IMG/VR virus record: IMGVR_UViG_3300048691_000181
Span: 42,964-106,963 of that record
Source of the DNA: a virus
Length of the DNA: 64,000 nt
Reading direction: 5' to 3' (one strand)
Each line of letters starts with the position of its first letter. Positions within the stretch are counted from its first letter, which is position 1. Shown here one piece after another: positions 9,959 through 24,100 of this stretch. Under the pieces are notes generated by a model that saw nothing but the letters and a program-made list of their open reading frames with translations, ran no database searches and was not told the origin of the DNA. The translations under genes and the position numbers were made by a program.

Positions 9959-12094
9959 ATGCCAATTAATCAATATTTTAACTACCAACCACTACAACAG
10001 GCAGACTATTCATTCCATGCACCATTAGAGATGATGGGTAAGACTTTGTCCTATCTTCAGGATAAGTCTGACAAGAACTATGCTGCATTAGGAGAAGTGC
10101 CAAGTCTGCTCAATGTTCCTGTTTTAGAAAAAGATGCTCAGTTAAGAGCCAATATAGAGAATAAGTATAGAGATAGGATTAAACAATTAGTCGATAAAAC
10201 AGGAGGAGACTATTCTGGTGTCCAGAAAGATGTACTTGCTATCCAGAATGACCTTAGAAAAGACTTATCTTTCTCTGGAAACTTAGGCGCGTTGAAGTCT
10301 AACTATGACGAGTTTGGTGCTTACCAGAAAAGATTAACAGACAATAAAACCCTAACGAACTACCAGCGTTCAGGTGCAATAAATACATCTCTAAAGAATT
10401 ATCAAGGTGCAGGAGAGGTAGACGCTTTAACAGGCAAGTATAACCGATTCTCTGGTATAGACATAGATGGATTTGATGTCCAGAAACATTTGCACGATAT
10501 TAGAGACCTTAAACCTTCATCAGAAGAACAGATAAGAACTTATAAAGAAGGTAATGACATCATAGATAGAAAGTCTGCTGTTAAGGGTGTATCTTATAAG
10601 AATGCCTATGAAGTAGCCAAAGCTGACTTATTTTCCAATCAGGCTTATCAACAACATAGGAGACAAATGGCAGCTATTGGAATGGCTATTGACCCGAGAG
10701 ATGAACATGCTGCCTTAGATGCTTTTGCAGAACAAAGAAGCTTTAAAGAAGTATCAGATGACTTAAAGAGAACCAATACTGGTGATAGAGAATTTGCAGA
10801 AAGAAGAAGACACAATTTAATGATGGAAGGATATATGAAACCCGAACCTGTTGGACAATTAACATTAGAAGCTGGTAAAGGGAATGGAATACCATTAGAA
10901 AGAGAAATTAATACCACATCTAAATTAGAGCCAATTTATGATAAAGACTTCATTGAACTGTCTGAAGGACAGGCATATCTTGGATATAAGCCAGTATCTA
11001 AAGGTGATGAAACATTAGACTATAATCACTCTTATGTTAAAACAGACCAATATGGAATATCTGGTCAAGCTCTAACAATGGCAGGTAACCAATTAATGAG
11101 AGGTCAAAAGACAGCATTGAAGATGAAAGAAGTTAAAGATAAAGATGGTAATAAGACTCAAGTACCCGTTCCTTTCTCTGAACTCAATATTGATGAGAAG
11201 CAAGCTCAATTAGGTGCATGGAATAAAGACAAGTCAACTCAACAATCTCTTGTTCAGTTTACTAAGAATAACTATGGAACAATTGCACGTCAAAAGAACT
11301 TTACTTCCTCTTCAGTATTTACTATTGGAGATACTAAGAAACAAGATGAATTAGGTGGGTTGTATGAAGGTCAATCAGGATTGATTACTGTTTCAGATAC
11401 CCAAGGTGCTTCACAAGGAACACTTCAAGACCAGATATCGGCTTTCTCAAATACAGTAGGCGATGGCTCTAAAGTTAAAGTAACAGCAATTGGACCTTCT
11501 CCTTCAGCCAATCCTTCTGTAACAGGAAAGATGTCAGTTCGTCTTACTGTTCAAGGAAAGGCAGGACAACCTATTTCTAAGATACTATTCCTCGACAATC
11601 AAGACCCTGCTCTTCAACAGACTTATAAATCTGCTGTTGCAGCCTTTGCTCCTAATCAAGAGCAATTTGTATTTCAGCATAACGGAAAACCTGTACATTA
11701 TGAAACATCTTATACAGAGTCTTTAACGTCTCCAGATGGAAGTATATCTTCTATGTTTAGGGTTGCTCGACCTACTTCGCCATCAGAAATAGCAGAGAAT
11801 AAGCGCTTAGGAATTGATGGGACTGCCTTCATAGACAATGAAGCTGCTCTTAGCTTAGGCTCTCAAGTAGGTGTTAACCATACTATTATTGGCGGTAATA
11901 ACAGAAAGGGATTAATTGAAGTGTTAGAGAATCTACCAAATGGCAAGTCTGTTAAAAAGACTTATCGGATTAATTCTCTAACACAATTGTATCCTTCTTT
12001 ACAGGAAGCAACACCTCAATTAGCGCCATCTAAAGCAACAAAGTCTACTCGTTATAGTCAATCCCAATCTTCAAGTTATTCGGAGAATGATTAA
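9959..12094 (+). CDS. Putative virion cargo protein
   Basis: A 711-residue protein beginning MPINQYFNYQPLQQADYSFH. The first half is helical and charged (residues about 55-300, with KYRDRIKQLVDKTGGDY and many Lys/Asp/Gln residues), the second half is mixed, and the tail is Ser-rich (STRYSQSQSSSYSEND). No enzymatic motif is visible. It follows the 989-aa protein after 20 bases and precedes the giant polyprotein, the place where crAss-like phages encode internal proteins packaged with the RNA polymerase. The function is inferred from position only. Confidence 0.5.
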   Translation: MPINQYFNYQPLQQADYSFHAPLEMMGKTLSYLQDKSDKNYAALGEVPSLLNVPVLEKDAQLRANIENKYRDRIKQLVDKTGGDYSGVQKDVLAIQNDLRKDLSFSGNLGALKSNYDEFGAYQKRLTDNKTLTNYQRSGAINTSLKNYQGAGEVDALTGKYNRFSGIDIDGFDVQKHLHDIRDLKPSSEEQIRTYKEGNDIIDRKSAVKGVSYKNAYEVAKADLFSNQAYQQHRRQMAAIGMAIDPRDEHAALDAFAEQRSFKEVSDDLKRTNTGDREFAERRRHNLMMEGYMKPEPVGQLTLEAGKGNGIPLEREINTTSKLEPIYDKDFIELSEGQAYLGYKPVSKGDETLDYNHSYVKTDQYGISGQALTMAGNQLMRGQKTALKMKEVKDKDGNKTQVPVPFSELNIDEKQAQLGAWNKDKSTQQSLVQFTKNNYGTIARQKNFTSSSVFTIGDTKKQDELGGLYEGQSGLITVSDTQGASQGTLQDQISAFSNTVGDGSKVKVTAIGPSPSANPSVTGKMSVRLTVQGKAGQPISKILFLDNQDPALQQTYKSAVAAFAPNQEQFVFQHNGKPVHYETSYTESLTSPDGSISSMFRVARPTSPSEIAENKRLGIDGTAFIDNEAALSLGSQVGVNHTIIGGNNRKGLIEVLENLPNGKSVKKTYRINSLTQLYPSLQEATPQLAPSKATKSTRYSQSQSSSYSEND

Positions 12095-12125
12095 GATGAG
12101 ACATATCAAACTAATCGCTATTGCC

Positions 12126-12133
12126 TATCTTTG
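12126..12133 (+). promoter_or_regulatory. Candidate Bacteroides-type promoter before the giant gene
   Basis: TATCTTTG, followed by CCG, matches the -7 consensus TAnnTTTG of Bacteroidota. It lies in the 78-base gap before the giant gene, 40 bases upstream of its ATG at 12173. No TTTG -33 box is seen at the usual distance. A separate promoter for the polymerase-bearing gene would be sensible, but this is a single-element match. Confidence 0.4.
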
Positions 12134-12172
12134 CCGTAAAAAATAAAACATAACTTCTAAATTCTACCTTTC

Positions 12173-15100
12173 ATGGACGAACAAGGACAAGACCCGTTTG
12201 CAGGAGGACTGCAACCACTAAAGAATACATACCAAAGACAATTTCAGACATTAGATAAGCCGACAGAAATGGAGGCTTATAATGAATACGATAGAGGCTT
12301 TATTCCTAATTCAGGAATGAGTCAAGAACACAATAGAGCAAATAACCAGTCAAGTGGAGACTTACTTGCTAAGGCTGTTAAACGCTTAGCAATCTCTACT
12401 CCATTAAAGTTTGCTGAAAGTATCTCAGACTTAGGAGGTTTCTTGACAGGAACTTCAGCTATGGACAATCCATTATCTGTTGGATTAAGACAAGCAGAAG
12501 ATGCATGGAAAGAAATGAATCCTGTTTATCGTTCTCAAAAGTATGACGAAGGAACAGTATGGGACAAGATGACATCTGGTTCATTCTTAGCTAATGACCT
12601 TATTGATGGTGTGGCTTATATGGCTTCAGCATGGGGTGGTACAAAGCTGATTGGTGCTGGTGTAGGAATGGCACTGAAGGCTACTATGCCTGAATTGGCA
12701 TTAGCAGAAGCAGCAATGGCTAATGGTCAACAATTGAGTGGCGGTTCTAAGTTTGTCCAGACACTTCTTAATCGTGGCTTAGACGCCAATAATATTACAC
12801 GTGGTACTGTAACAGCTTTAAATACGATTTCAGAAGCAACAGCAGAATCCGTAGACTCTTATACTCAAGTCAAACAAAACTTGCTCAGAAAGAAGCAATT
12901 AGGGCTTATGGGCCATTCTGGTTATGAGGACTATGCAAATATAGGAGATGACCAAATAGAATCTGAAGCAAGAAGTGCTTATAAGGAAACCTTTGTTGGT
13001 AATGCGGCTATCTTAATCCTGCCTAACTGGTTAGAATCTGGTTGGTGGTTAGGAAAAGCAGGTAAAGCAGGTGCTCGTGCAACCTTAACAACAGCTTTCA
13101 GAGCAGGAGAAACGCAATTGGCTCAAGAGGCAGAAAAAATGGGTTTCAAACATGGAGCTATTGCTTTTGCTAAAGGCTTTGCTACGGAAGGCTTATGGGA
13201 AGAGAATCTTCAAGGCGCACTTCAAATGTACGAGAAGTCTATCTCTGACCCGACACTCTCTAATCGCGATAGAGGGCTATTTCCTGGCATTGCAGGCACT
13301 TTAAAGAATTCAGCAACAAACTTAGCAGGGTTTAGCAAAAGTCTCTTAGGAGGCAATATTGATGCCAATTCAGAAGAAGGTCAAGGTGCTATCTCTATCT
13401 GGTTAGGCGGTGCTTTAGGCTCTCCTATGGCATTGATGGGTCATTACCGTGAACAAGTGGACAATAAGAAACAGAGAACAGAACTTCAGGCTGAGTTAGA
13501 TAGAGCACATCAGAATAGTAAAATATTAGGTCATGGATTCAATAAAGAGATAAACTTTGCTGTTGACTCGATTGAGAAAGATGATACTGGAAAGATAAAG
13601 AAAGATGCTGAAGGTAATCCTATTATCAAGTTTGATATAGAGAAGAAGACTCGAGATTTGATTTCAGGATTTTTTAAAGAGATGTCTGCTAACCATGCTG
13701 TTTTAGCGGATATGGCAGACAATGAAATCTATGGTGCTGTTAATACACATTTCTCTGCCTTCAACGCGGCTATGGAAATAGAACAGTCAAGATGGGATAA
13801 AGGGATTAAGGATGTCTTTGCTGAAAGATTGGTTAAAAACTTTGAAGAGATGTCTAAGGGAACAGAAGCTGTACCAGAAAGTAAAGACGAACAAGGCAAT
13901 GTTATACCAGCTCAAGAAGCTGTTGAAGGAACGAATGTAGGTAGAGGACTTTTTAAATTAGAGCTCTTAAACTCTTATCGTGACTTGTACCGTAATGAAT
14001 ATCAAGCAGCCTATAACAAAGCATTTAGAAGCTTTGACGGCAATGACGAGAACAAGAAACGTTTCTTATTAGACATGGTTCAGAATAGAACGATTGAGAT
14101 GTTTAGGTTACAGATGTTAAAGAGCTTGAGAGATGGTAATGGTTCTCTAACAACAGATGGTTTAGCAGAACCCTATATCAAGTCTAAGCAAGGAAGAGAA
14201 GACATAGAGAAGTTGATTGCCGAGAAAGAAGCTCAAATAGAAAAGTTTAATCTTAGGACAAACTCGAAAGGCATAGAAGCAATGTATGGAGAATATCAGA
14301 AGTCTCAATCGGTAGATGATGTTCAGGAAGCATTGGGTAATGCAGTAAAAGAAGTAGCAGATTTAACCAAAGAACTTTCTGCAACAACAGAAACAGAGGT
14401 AGAGCAAACAACTAAAGATGCAGACGGCAAAGATGTAGTGACTAAAGTAAAGCAACAAGTAGGCATTTCAGAAGAAAAAAGAAAAGAGCTGAATCGGAAG
14501 ATTCAAGAAAAGAAGAATGAAGTATTTCTTAAACGTCAAGAATATGAAGAACAGGCTGGTATTCACGCTAAGTCTATCTCAACCAACTTTTATCATGATA
14601 AAGACCTTGCAAAAGATGCCTTAGCTGGTAAAGATGTTAGAGGAATGGGACGTTACCAATATGAAAGGTTAGCTCATTCAAGAACTAAGATAGGTGGTAG
14701 ATTTAGTAGATACCAGAATAGAAGAATGGGTCAAGTTCAAGATAGTCTTATCGCTCAAGTAGCGGCTAATATTCAAGCGAATAGAGAAAAGATGGCAGGG
14801 GACTTAACCTTAGTTGACCGTGTTCAAGACTTGATGGACCAATATGAAGATGCACTACTTAATCCTCAAGCAGGTTCAGAAGAAATACGTCAACAATTAC
14901 AAGAAAATGAAGAGAAGTCTCATCTATTATATCAAGAAGAAAAAGATTTAGATTTAAGATATACAGAAGAATTAAAGTATGCAACAACTTCTTTGTTGCG
15001 AAATCGCATTGATAAGACTTTCCAAAAACAAAGAGCCTTATTAAGTGAAAGAAGAGAGCTGTTAATTAACGAGTATAAAAACTTAGAGCAAGAATATAAA

Positions 15101-18100
15101 GACTTTGCTGATGACAAAGCCTTAGATATTATTGAAGAAATGCTTCAACTGATAACCCAGAATCAACGTGTCTTATTTCAAGCTTCTTTGTTTGATGGTT
15201 CTGTTATAGCTAAGTTTATGAATTTGGTTGAGACCATTAGAGATAAATCAGAAAAGGCAATAGTAGAATACAATGACCTTATTGAACAAAGAGATGAGTT
15301 AGGGCAGAAGATTCAAGAAGGTGTATTTGATAAACCTATCATAGAAGGATTACGAGAACTAAAGAATATAGACCTATATGGAATTAAACCAGAATACTTC
15401 TTATCTACGCCTATTGTTAAAGATGAAGATGAAGATGGTAATGAATTTGCTTTAGGTTTTGGTATAAGACAAGGAACACATATCTTTCCTTCTAATTTTG
15501 ATGATGTAGTTGAACTTCAAAAGAACTTATTAAAGGCAATTAAAGCAAAGGATGATGCGCTTAACCAATATAAAACTCTTTTAAGTCAAATAGACGAGAA
15601 AGATTCTCTAACACGTAAATATGCAAATATTCTTAATGGAGCAGAAGCTACAGCTGCTTTACCAGAAAGGGCTGGTTTAGAAGAAGCAGTTACTAAATAT
15701 AAAGAGCATGTTAAAGAAAGAAGTAAACTTAATCTTGAACACACTAAGCTAAAGGACTATGATAAGAAAGCTCAATTAGCAATAGAAACAGAATGGTTGG
15801 TCAATCCTAATGAAGCTTACTTTAGACAATATCTCGTAGAACAAAATACGGATGATGTCTTAAACGCATTGTCTATCGAGTTCTCGAACATAGCTGCTGG
15901 TAAACTCTTTGATTCAGCTTTCGATATTGACGATAAATCTACATGGACTATTCTTCCCGATGTAGCTTTTACAATGCCATTGGTTACTGCACGCTACTTT
16001 AAAGAGAAGTTAGAGGAAATAGTCAATATGACTAAGCATACAACAGAAGATGAGACAGCAAAAGGAATTATAGAAGCCTATAAGAAAGTGTCTCAAATAA
16101 TGGGGATGGGTAAATATGAGATTACACTGCCTAAAGCTCTCGATATGCTAAATGCCATTATTGCACACGAAGACAATCGTCAGAACATTAATATTGGTAG
16201 AATGGAAGCCTTTGAGAAGAATCAGAAAGCGTCACATCAAGAAGTCTTAGATATTATTCATGGTTCAGATGCAATTAAGCTGGATGACTCTTATGGCCTA
16301 TTTCGTGAGCTGCAAGCGATTAAATCCAGCGAGCGGTCTACTAAGAAGGCTGATGCTTTAAAGAGCTTAGAAGCAAAAGAAAAGGCTATCTTGCTTGAAG
16401 TAGATACTTTGATTGCACAGATGGGCATAACAGCATTGCCATCTGGTTATGAGTCTATGTCTGGTACGACCAAGCTGAATGCACTCTTATTCTCATTAGG
16501 TGGACTAAGTTCTTTTCTCTCTTTAGCAGGAGGAGAAAAGTTAAATGAACAGATGCGTGTAGCATTTAAGTTTCATGCCTTTGTTCGTGTGCTTCAATCA
16601 ACAGGAGACATCAATCAGACACTCTACGAGATTTCTAAGGACGCTAAGTTAAATGATACTCAAAAAGCACAACTTACTGGCTTAATCACAAAGCTTACTT
16701 CCCTCTCTCCGATTGAGACAGCACAAGGATATTTGAATTCTACGATTGGTGATAAAGGGAAGAATGATGCTAAGTATCAGGCTTTTGTAAATATCTTAAC
16801 CAGTATAGATAAAGCACCTATGGATGGATTAGGCTATTCGCCCAACTATCTTCAGATGAATGCCTTTATCGAATCAGTTATCAACTTCGACTTATCTCAA
16901 AAAGAGAACGAATCTCGTGTTACAGGCCTTAAAAAGAAGTTCAATTCGGACTCATTCCCTCAAGATGTCTTAGCTAAAGAATATATTAAAGACTTAAACG
17001 ATAGACCTTTAAATGCGAGTTTACTCTTAGGCGTTTCTGGTTCAGGAAAAACAATAGGTACTCAACTCTTAATCAAATATTACTTAGCTGCTGGTTCAGG
17101 AAATAGACCTTCTGAAACAAAGAGAGTTCTCTTAGTAGGACATACTTCTGCTTCTTCAGAGAATCTAAAGAACGAAGCTGTTAGAACTATTCCTGCTGCT
17201 AATGCGATGACTGCTGTAACCAATGTCGAGTTCTATAACATGACACCAGAGCAGCGTTCAGAGTTTGATTTGATTATTGCAGACGAACAGTTTACTCTTT
17301 CTACGGATGAGTTTAGAATATTCCAGAACGCGGGGAGAAATGCGTACAATGACGAAGGTGGCCCAGCAGTCTATGGTAAAGACGGATTAAAGATTCTTCA
17401 AACACCTGTTCTATTTATTATGGGTGACTCTTCTCAACCACGAGGAGAGATTATGAACTACCTGACTGATTTAGAATCTGTTAAAGATGCTGCATATAAG
17501 TCGGTTAAGAGACTAACGCCATTGTCTATTGGCTATCGCGCTTCTGTTCAAGCCATAGAGTCTGTTGCTTACCAGTTTAAGTCCAGCACAGAGCATGTCC
17601 AACTGGAAACAACTGAAGCCAACAAGACAATAGAAGAGTTTAGAATTCAAGATAAGAACGCTATTATTGCCGCTAATGATAACCAAGCTTTAAAGGAATC
17701 TTTGTCTATCATTGGACTTATCTCTGATAATGATGCAGATGAACAAACACGTCAGAATAAGATATTAGACTTGGTTACACTCTTAGACAATAATACATCC
17801 ACAGAGAAGACTGTTATTATTGTAGCCAACGAGAAGAAGAAGCAAGCATATATTGAAGGTTTAGTTAGGCTTAGTCCAAACATTAAGCCTGATTACGCAA
17901 AAGAAGGAAGGATTCAAGTAATGACCTTTAATGACGTTCAAGGGAGAACCTTTGATAACGTCTTAATCGACTATGTACCTACGGACAAGATGGTTCAGAG
18001 AAGTGTTGTCTTTAATCCTGCAACAAGAAAATATGAACAGAAATATACAGAGATAGCCTTAGCCGACTTACAATTAGCTGTCGGTTCAGAATACAAGAAG

Positions 18101-21100
18101 AACTCTAATGTCTATATGGCTATAACAAGAGGAAAGAAGTTTGTCTATATGAATGGTATTTCTCAAGCAAAGTTAGAGACAGATAATAAACTTCAGAAGC
18201 ACGTTTTTTCAGGCACTAAGGAAGCAGAAGCATTAAGAAAGAATTATGAAGAGGTTAAGAAGAACTTTGGGGTACAGGTCAATCAAGCAGTCACTACGAC
18301 GCCTATTGCACCAACTCCTGCTCCAGCTGCTTCTTCTACGAATACAAATCCTCCTCCTGCTGCAACACCTCCTGCTCCACCAGTAGCACCAACTCCTGCT
18401 CCAACCAATCCCCCTCCTACACCCCCTGTTTCAGATATAGATAATTCAACTCCTATTATAGATAATACTGTTGAAGAAGATGAGGACGAATTAACAGAAG
18501 ATGCTTTAGCAGATGTGAATACAGATGGACTTATTGAAGAAGATAAACAAGATTATCAAGACCAGATAGACCATATTGGAATAGCTCAAGTTATTGCTGC
18601 TATCAATCCAGACTTCTTTGCTGAAGGTTCAGATAAGATTATTCTTCAACACCCAGAGACAATAGAAGATATAACTATTAATGATGGTGATACACACCTC
18701 ATGGTTAAGCAAAGATTTAGAATACGTCAAGGGCTGGAGAATATTCATCAAGATGGCATAGATTATACGGTAGTTTATCCTGCTGCTATTGACTCTATTC
18801 CTGTTGAAGGAACAACTATTCCTAATTCGATTACGGTGCCTATCTTCTCAAACACAAACGATGGCAAGAGAGTAACTGTTCAAGTATATGTGCCTCTGGT
18901 TACGAAAGAAGGAGAGAGAGAACGTTTTACGGGTAGATATATCAATTCTGGAACATTTAGATATATGACAGAAGGTGTATTTAAGTCTGAAACAGAGCAT
19001 CTTGGCATGGGATTAGACACTGTCTTAAATGATATGAATTCTAATGAGATGAGTGAATATACGACAGAATCTAAATACTTCAATGGAACTACGCTTACTC
19101 AAAAAGAGATAGATGACCACAAGAAGGTCTTGAAGGACAAAGGATTAGATACAGACTTGCTTATGCAAGAGATGGTTGTTCACGAACAATCAGATATGAA
19201 CTTTAGAAACTATGACCCTACTAAGGCTGATTCCGATAAGATGAAGTCTGTTTCTCAAACAATAATACAAGTACTTACTGACCTCAAGAGCAAGGATAAC
19301 AACGTTAATGACTCTACGTTAGAAGCATTTATATCAGAGATAACAATAAACGAGAATGGTGTTATTCGATTAAATCCTAAGTTCCTATTAGACGGTCAAG
19401 CTAAAGTTCAGCAAAAACTACCTGCTATGTTATGGGAAATTTCTACGATGGCATTAGTTAATAGTAAATCAGAAAGAGGAGTGAACTTCTTATCTTCTGC
19501 TTCACCAGCATTAAAAGCAGCCTTTGGTCAAAAAGGACGTTCTAATGGTATTTACGGTATGCCTGTTATTATTTTAAAGAATATTCCTATTGGTACTAAG
19601 AACGGTAAGACTACAATAAGAGATTTCTTTATTCCGCTTAACCAGCCTAAGATGCAAGCAACATCTGAAATTGTATCTACATTCACTTCGTTGAAGTCTA
19701 ATCTGGATAACTTCAAAGCTGTTTTAGATGAAGTAGTAGCTTCCTTAGGAAGTGATGCAAGTACCGCTTCTATTTTAGGATTAGATGCGATTAAAGGAGA
19801 AGCAGAGAGAATAGAGAATAAGAATGGCAGAGAACGTGCATTAGCAAATGGCACTTCTCATATCGAGACAAACAATACGCAAACCAATCTTTTAAACACG
19901 TCTTTTCTTAATATGGTACTCTATGCTGGTCAAGACCTATTTGACCTTCAAGATGATACGTTTGCGCCCAAGACTATTTCTGATGCAGATATAAAGAAGG
20001 TGCTCTTAGATTCATTAAAGACATCATTTGAGGCGGCTAAGGAGAAGATAGTCTTAGAAATATTCAAGAATCAAAACTTAGGAAAGAATATAGATGAACT
20101 CTTAGCTAAGGATAAATCACCAGAAGCAACAAAGAGTAAGAGAGACCAATTAGCTAAGATTAAAAGGGAACAAGAAGATAAGATTAATTTCCCTCAATCA
20201 GAGACAAATATATTAGGAAGCCAATATGTCCTATTAACGCAAGGAATAATTGCTTCACCAGCTGAAAAGCTTCAACAATTAAAGAATGTTATCGTACCAA
20301 TGGTGTATGGTAATAAGGGCTCTTTCTTTGGTACAGCTCTAAAGAATAAGCCTTATACAGTAGAGCAAGTAGCAAAACAGACAGGAATTGAATCTGCAGC
20401 TGAAGTTGCTGGTAAGCAGCCTTCAGACTATCTTGCTGAAGAGATAATTAAACAATTTCTTTCTGGTTCAGACACCTTTAAGCAGTCTGATATAGGCTTT
20501 TATTTCAATCCTAACGAAGGAAATGAAGCTATGCAAACTAAGAACGAGTCGGTTAAATTTAAGCTCTTAGAAGGCAAATTACCTGCTGTTGTTTATGCGT
20601 ACTTGAATGCAATGAAGGATTCTTTAGATGGTAAAGATGTGAATACGATTCAATTAGAAGAACTCTTTAACATAAGAAATAAATCTAAGATTAAAAATGA
20701 TGCTGCCTTTACTTCATATCAAGAGTTAAAGGACGAGATAGCTAAATTAAATTTCAAGAAATTTAATTTTACCACAGAAACGACACCTCGAGAAATCTTA
20801 GAAAAGACTAAAGGATTTGACCTTAAAGCTTCTTTGGCTTCTAAGGCTCTCGAACACTTTGCTAAGGCTAACTATAAGATTAAGGATGAGAATGGCAACG
20901 AGAAAAGGCTCTTAATGTCTAAGCAAGATAAAAACAATCAGACTGCTGAACAAAGGTCTAAAACAGGTAGACAAGCACAATTCAATGTCTTTGCTCGTTT
21001 AACAGAGACTAACTTCAACTTTGCATCAAGACAAAAGCTCGTTAGAACAAAGCTTGAGCAAGCAGTTAAGTTTCAATCTAAGAGTCAGTTTCCTTTTGGT

Positions 21101-24100
21101 ATGTTTGAGATAGTTCAAGGAGAATGGTCTAATCAAGGTAAGATTAAGAAGAAAGATACTTATGGTGTTAATGATTCTATATTTAGAAGTTGGATGAATC
21201 AAGCAACTAATCCTAATCAAGATTTAGGATTTACGCCTATGTGGAATACGGGTACAGAAGTTAAAGAGTCTTTATTGAGAAAAGAACAAACAGCTCTTTA
21301 CTTAGCTATGTGGAGAGCTTTCTCTGATGATGCTTTAGGCTTAGCTCAATTTGTTAAGCACATGGAACAGATGGGGGACTCTTCTTATTCCGAAGCTTTA
21401 ACGGACAGCAATGGTACTCAATTGCCAGTTCCTATGACTGAGGGAGATATTCAACGTGTTATAGATACACCAACAAACTATAAGCAATCTGTTACTTTTG
21501 GTTTAAGGTCTAATGAAGATGAACGTACAGAGAACGAGAAGAAATTAGGCAGAGACGAACCATCTGAATTGAATACGACTTCTGTTCATAAAGCTTTAGA
21601 TACAACACAAGGAGCTACACAAGAACATGCTAAGAATATCTTAGACAAATTAGACGCTGCCTTTCCTGCTGTACCACTTTCTGTGACACCTAATAAGCTT
21701 GTTGTCCAGAGAGCTAATTCAGCTCAAGCACAACAAACTAAGACCGAAGAAGACACAACTGCTACACAGGAAGCTCCTACGCAACCTACTTCTACTCCTG
21801 AAGAAGCAATTACAAATGCACGAACAGAGGCGAATGATAATCTTGCTAATCAAGTAGCTAATGACCCTAATTCAACAGTAGCAACAGATGAGGATGTTGA
21901 CCCTTTGGCTGCACTAAAGAAGAGGATAGAAGGTGTTGATTCGACTCTTACTGGTAAAGATAAAAATGCTCTTATTGAAAATGCTATTACCAATACACTT
22001 ATTAAGACATTTGACAAGTATCCTTTAGCAACTATTCAGAAGTTGTCTAATATGATAATAGAAAGGATTGAAGGCAAATCAGAAGAAGTAGCTTATACTA
22101 ATTCTAATCTGTCTGAAGCAGAAGATGCACTTGGTCATTCAATGTCCTTAGTGAAATCAGTAGCACTTATGGGACAGGCTCTTTCTGTATTAGATAGTGT
22201 TTCAGATAAGCAAATTACAGGAAAGATAAAAGTAAAAAGAAAAGACCATACTGTCGCTTTCCAACAACAAGATGTGAATGAGGCTGTTAAAGCTATCCGT
22301 AGAAGAATAGAAGGAGATGTATTGACTTATGCTCAATCAGTACTATCTGATTTTGGTATGGATATAGGAACAGTTAAGATGGTATCTCGTTTAACAGATG
22401 CAACTATGCAATCCGCACAAGGTAATAAACCTGTTTGGGGATATGTAAAACATGGAGCCATAGCACTTGAGAAATCAGCTACACGTACTGATTTTAACCA
22501 CGAGTTCTTCCATTATACGTTCCGCTACTTAATGACCGAACCAGAAAGAAGGTTGCTCATCGAGAACGCAAAGAGTGAATTTGGAGAAGCCTTTAAGAAT
22601 ATGTCTTTTGCTGAACAAGAAGAATATTTGGCTAATCAGTTTGAGAAGTATATGCAGTTTAGAAAGTTTTCTCCTGAAACAAAAGAAGAAGCTAAGGCTA
22701 AGAAAACATTCCTTCGTGCTATGTTTGATAGATTTATCGAACTATTTAACTGGATAATCGGAGCAAGGAACATAGTAGTAAATAAAGCATTAGGAAGAAA
22801 GGCCAATGCAGATTTCGAGGCTATTCGGACAGGCAAGTATAAAATCTATAATGCAGCATGGGATATGCTCTATTCAGGGAGGCTCTATGAAGCAGCCTTT
22901 TCTAATGGTGCACAATTGGAAGGAATTGAAGACGAATTCTCTATCGAAGGAGCAACCCTTCAGGGTTTAATCAGAGAGATATTCTCTGAATTAAAGGACG
23001 CTTCATCACAAGACTATATAGACTATGTATCTCATGTCGAGTTAACAATAGGGATGTTGTATGCTGAAGGGCATAGAGATGGCTATGTTATGACTTATCA
23101 TCAGGCAATCGGGCAAGCCTTTAATAAGATTCAGAAACAATTAGAAGATAAAGAAGCCATTCCCAAGATATTCACTAAGCTTGAATCGCTATTCTCTAAA
23201 GAGTCTCCTGATAAAGTACGTTCTAAGATGCACTCTATCTTTACCGAAGTAATCAAGTCTCTTATCAACAATATAGATATGCATGTTGATATCGAGAAAG
23301 ATAATACAGTAGATATGGGCGAAGGTGTTAAGAATGTAGATAACGAGAAAAAGAAAGCGGAAGACAATCCAACTACGCATTTACGTCATGTGATTAAGAC
23401 ATTCTTCCGTATCGCTGGTTCAGACACTAAAGGGAAGTCGCTTATTCCTATCTCTAAGGAAAAGATATTTAGAGATACGATTAACCAAGTTCACTTCGCT
23501 GATTTAGCGCGTCTCGATGAAGAGATAGAGGTTTGGTTAACGAGTAATACTTTAGCAGCAAGGATTATTGAAGGTAAGAAGTCTTTAGAATTTGGTAGAG
23601 CTATCTTAGATACAAGTGAGAATAATGCATTAGCGATTAAGAGGAGAATTATTCAGATTCGGAAAGATAGTTCCATTAAGAACAGTGGCTTAACCGACAA
23701 TCCAGGATTAGGAATTAGAACGCTTCCTGTTAACGCAGGAAACATGGCTTATGTCTATGATAAGCATAAGCAAGGCTATGGCTTAGAATATACAAATGGT
23801 GGCTTCTCTAAGACTTATTATATTGATGGTAGGATAGCTGGTAATACGAAAGCTTCTTCACCAAAACAGATACATGACCAATTATCTCTTGATTTAGAAT
23901 TATATTTAGACAAGAATCCTTCTGGAGATAGAGAAGCTTTATTAGCTATGATAAGGAATCAGACGAATTTTAACTTACTTGTTAGAAGAGCTGAAGCAGA
24001 CCAACAATTAAAAGCTTTGTCTCAAACAATAGGCTCATTGGGCGAAGTGAAGATGACTTCTGATACGGAAGGATTTGAGAAAGGGCAGTTATTCTTGAGA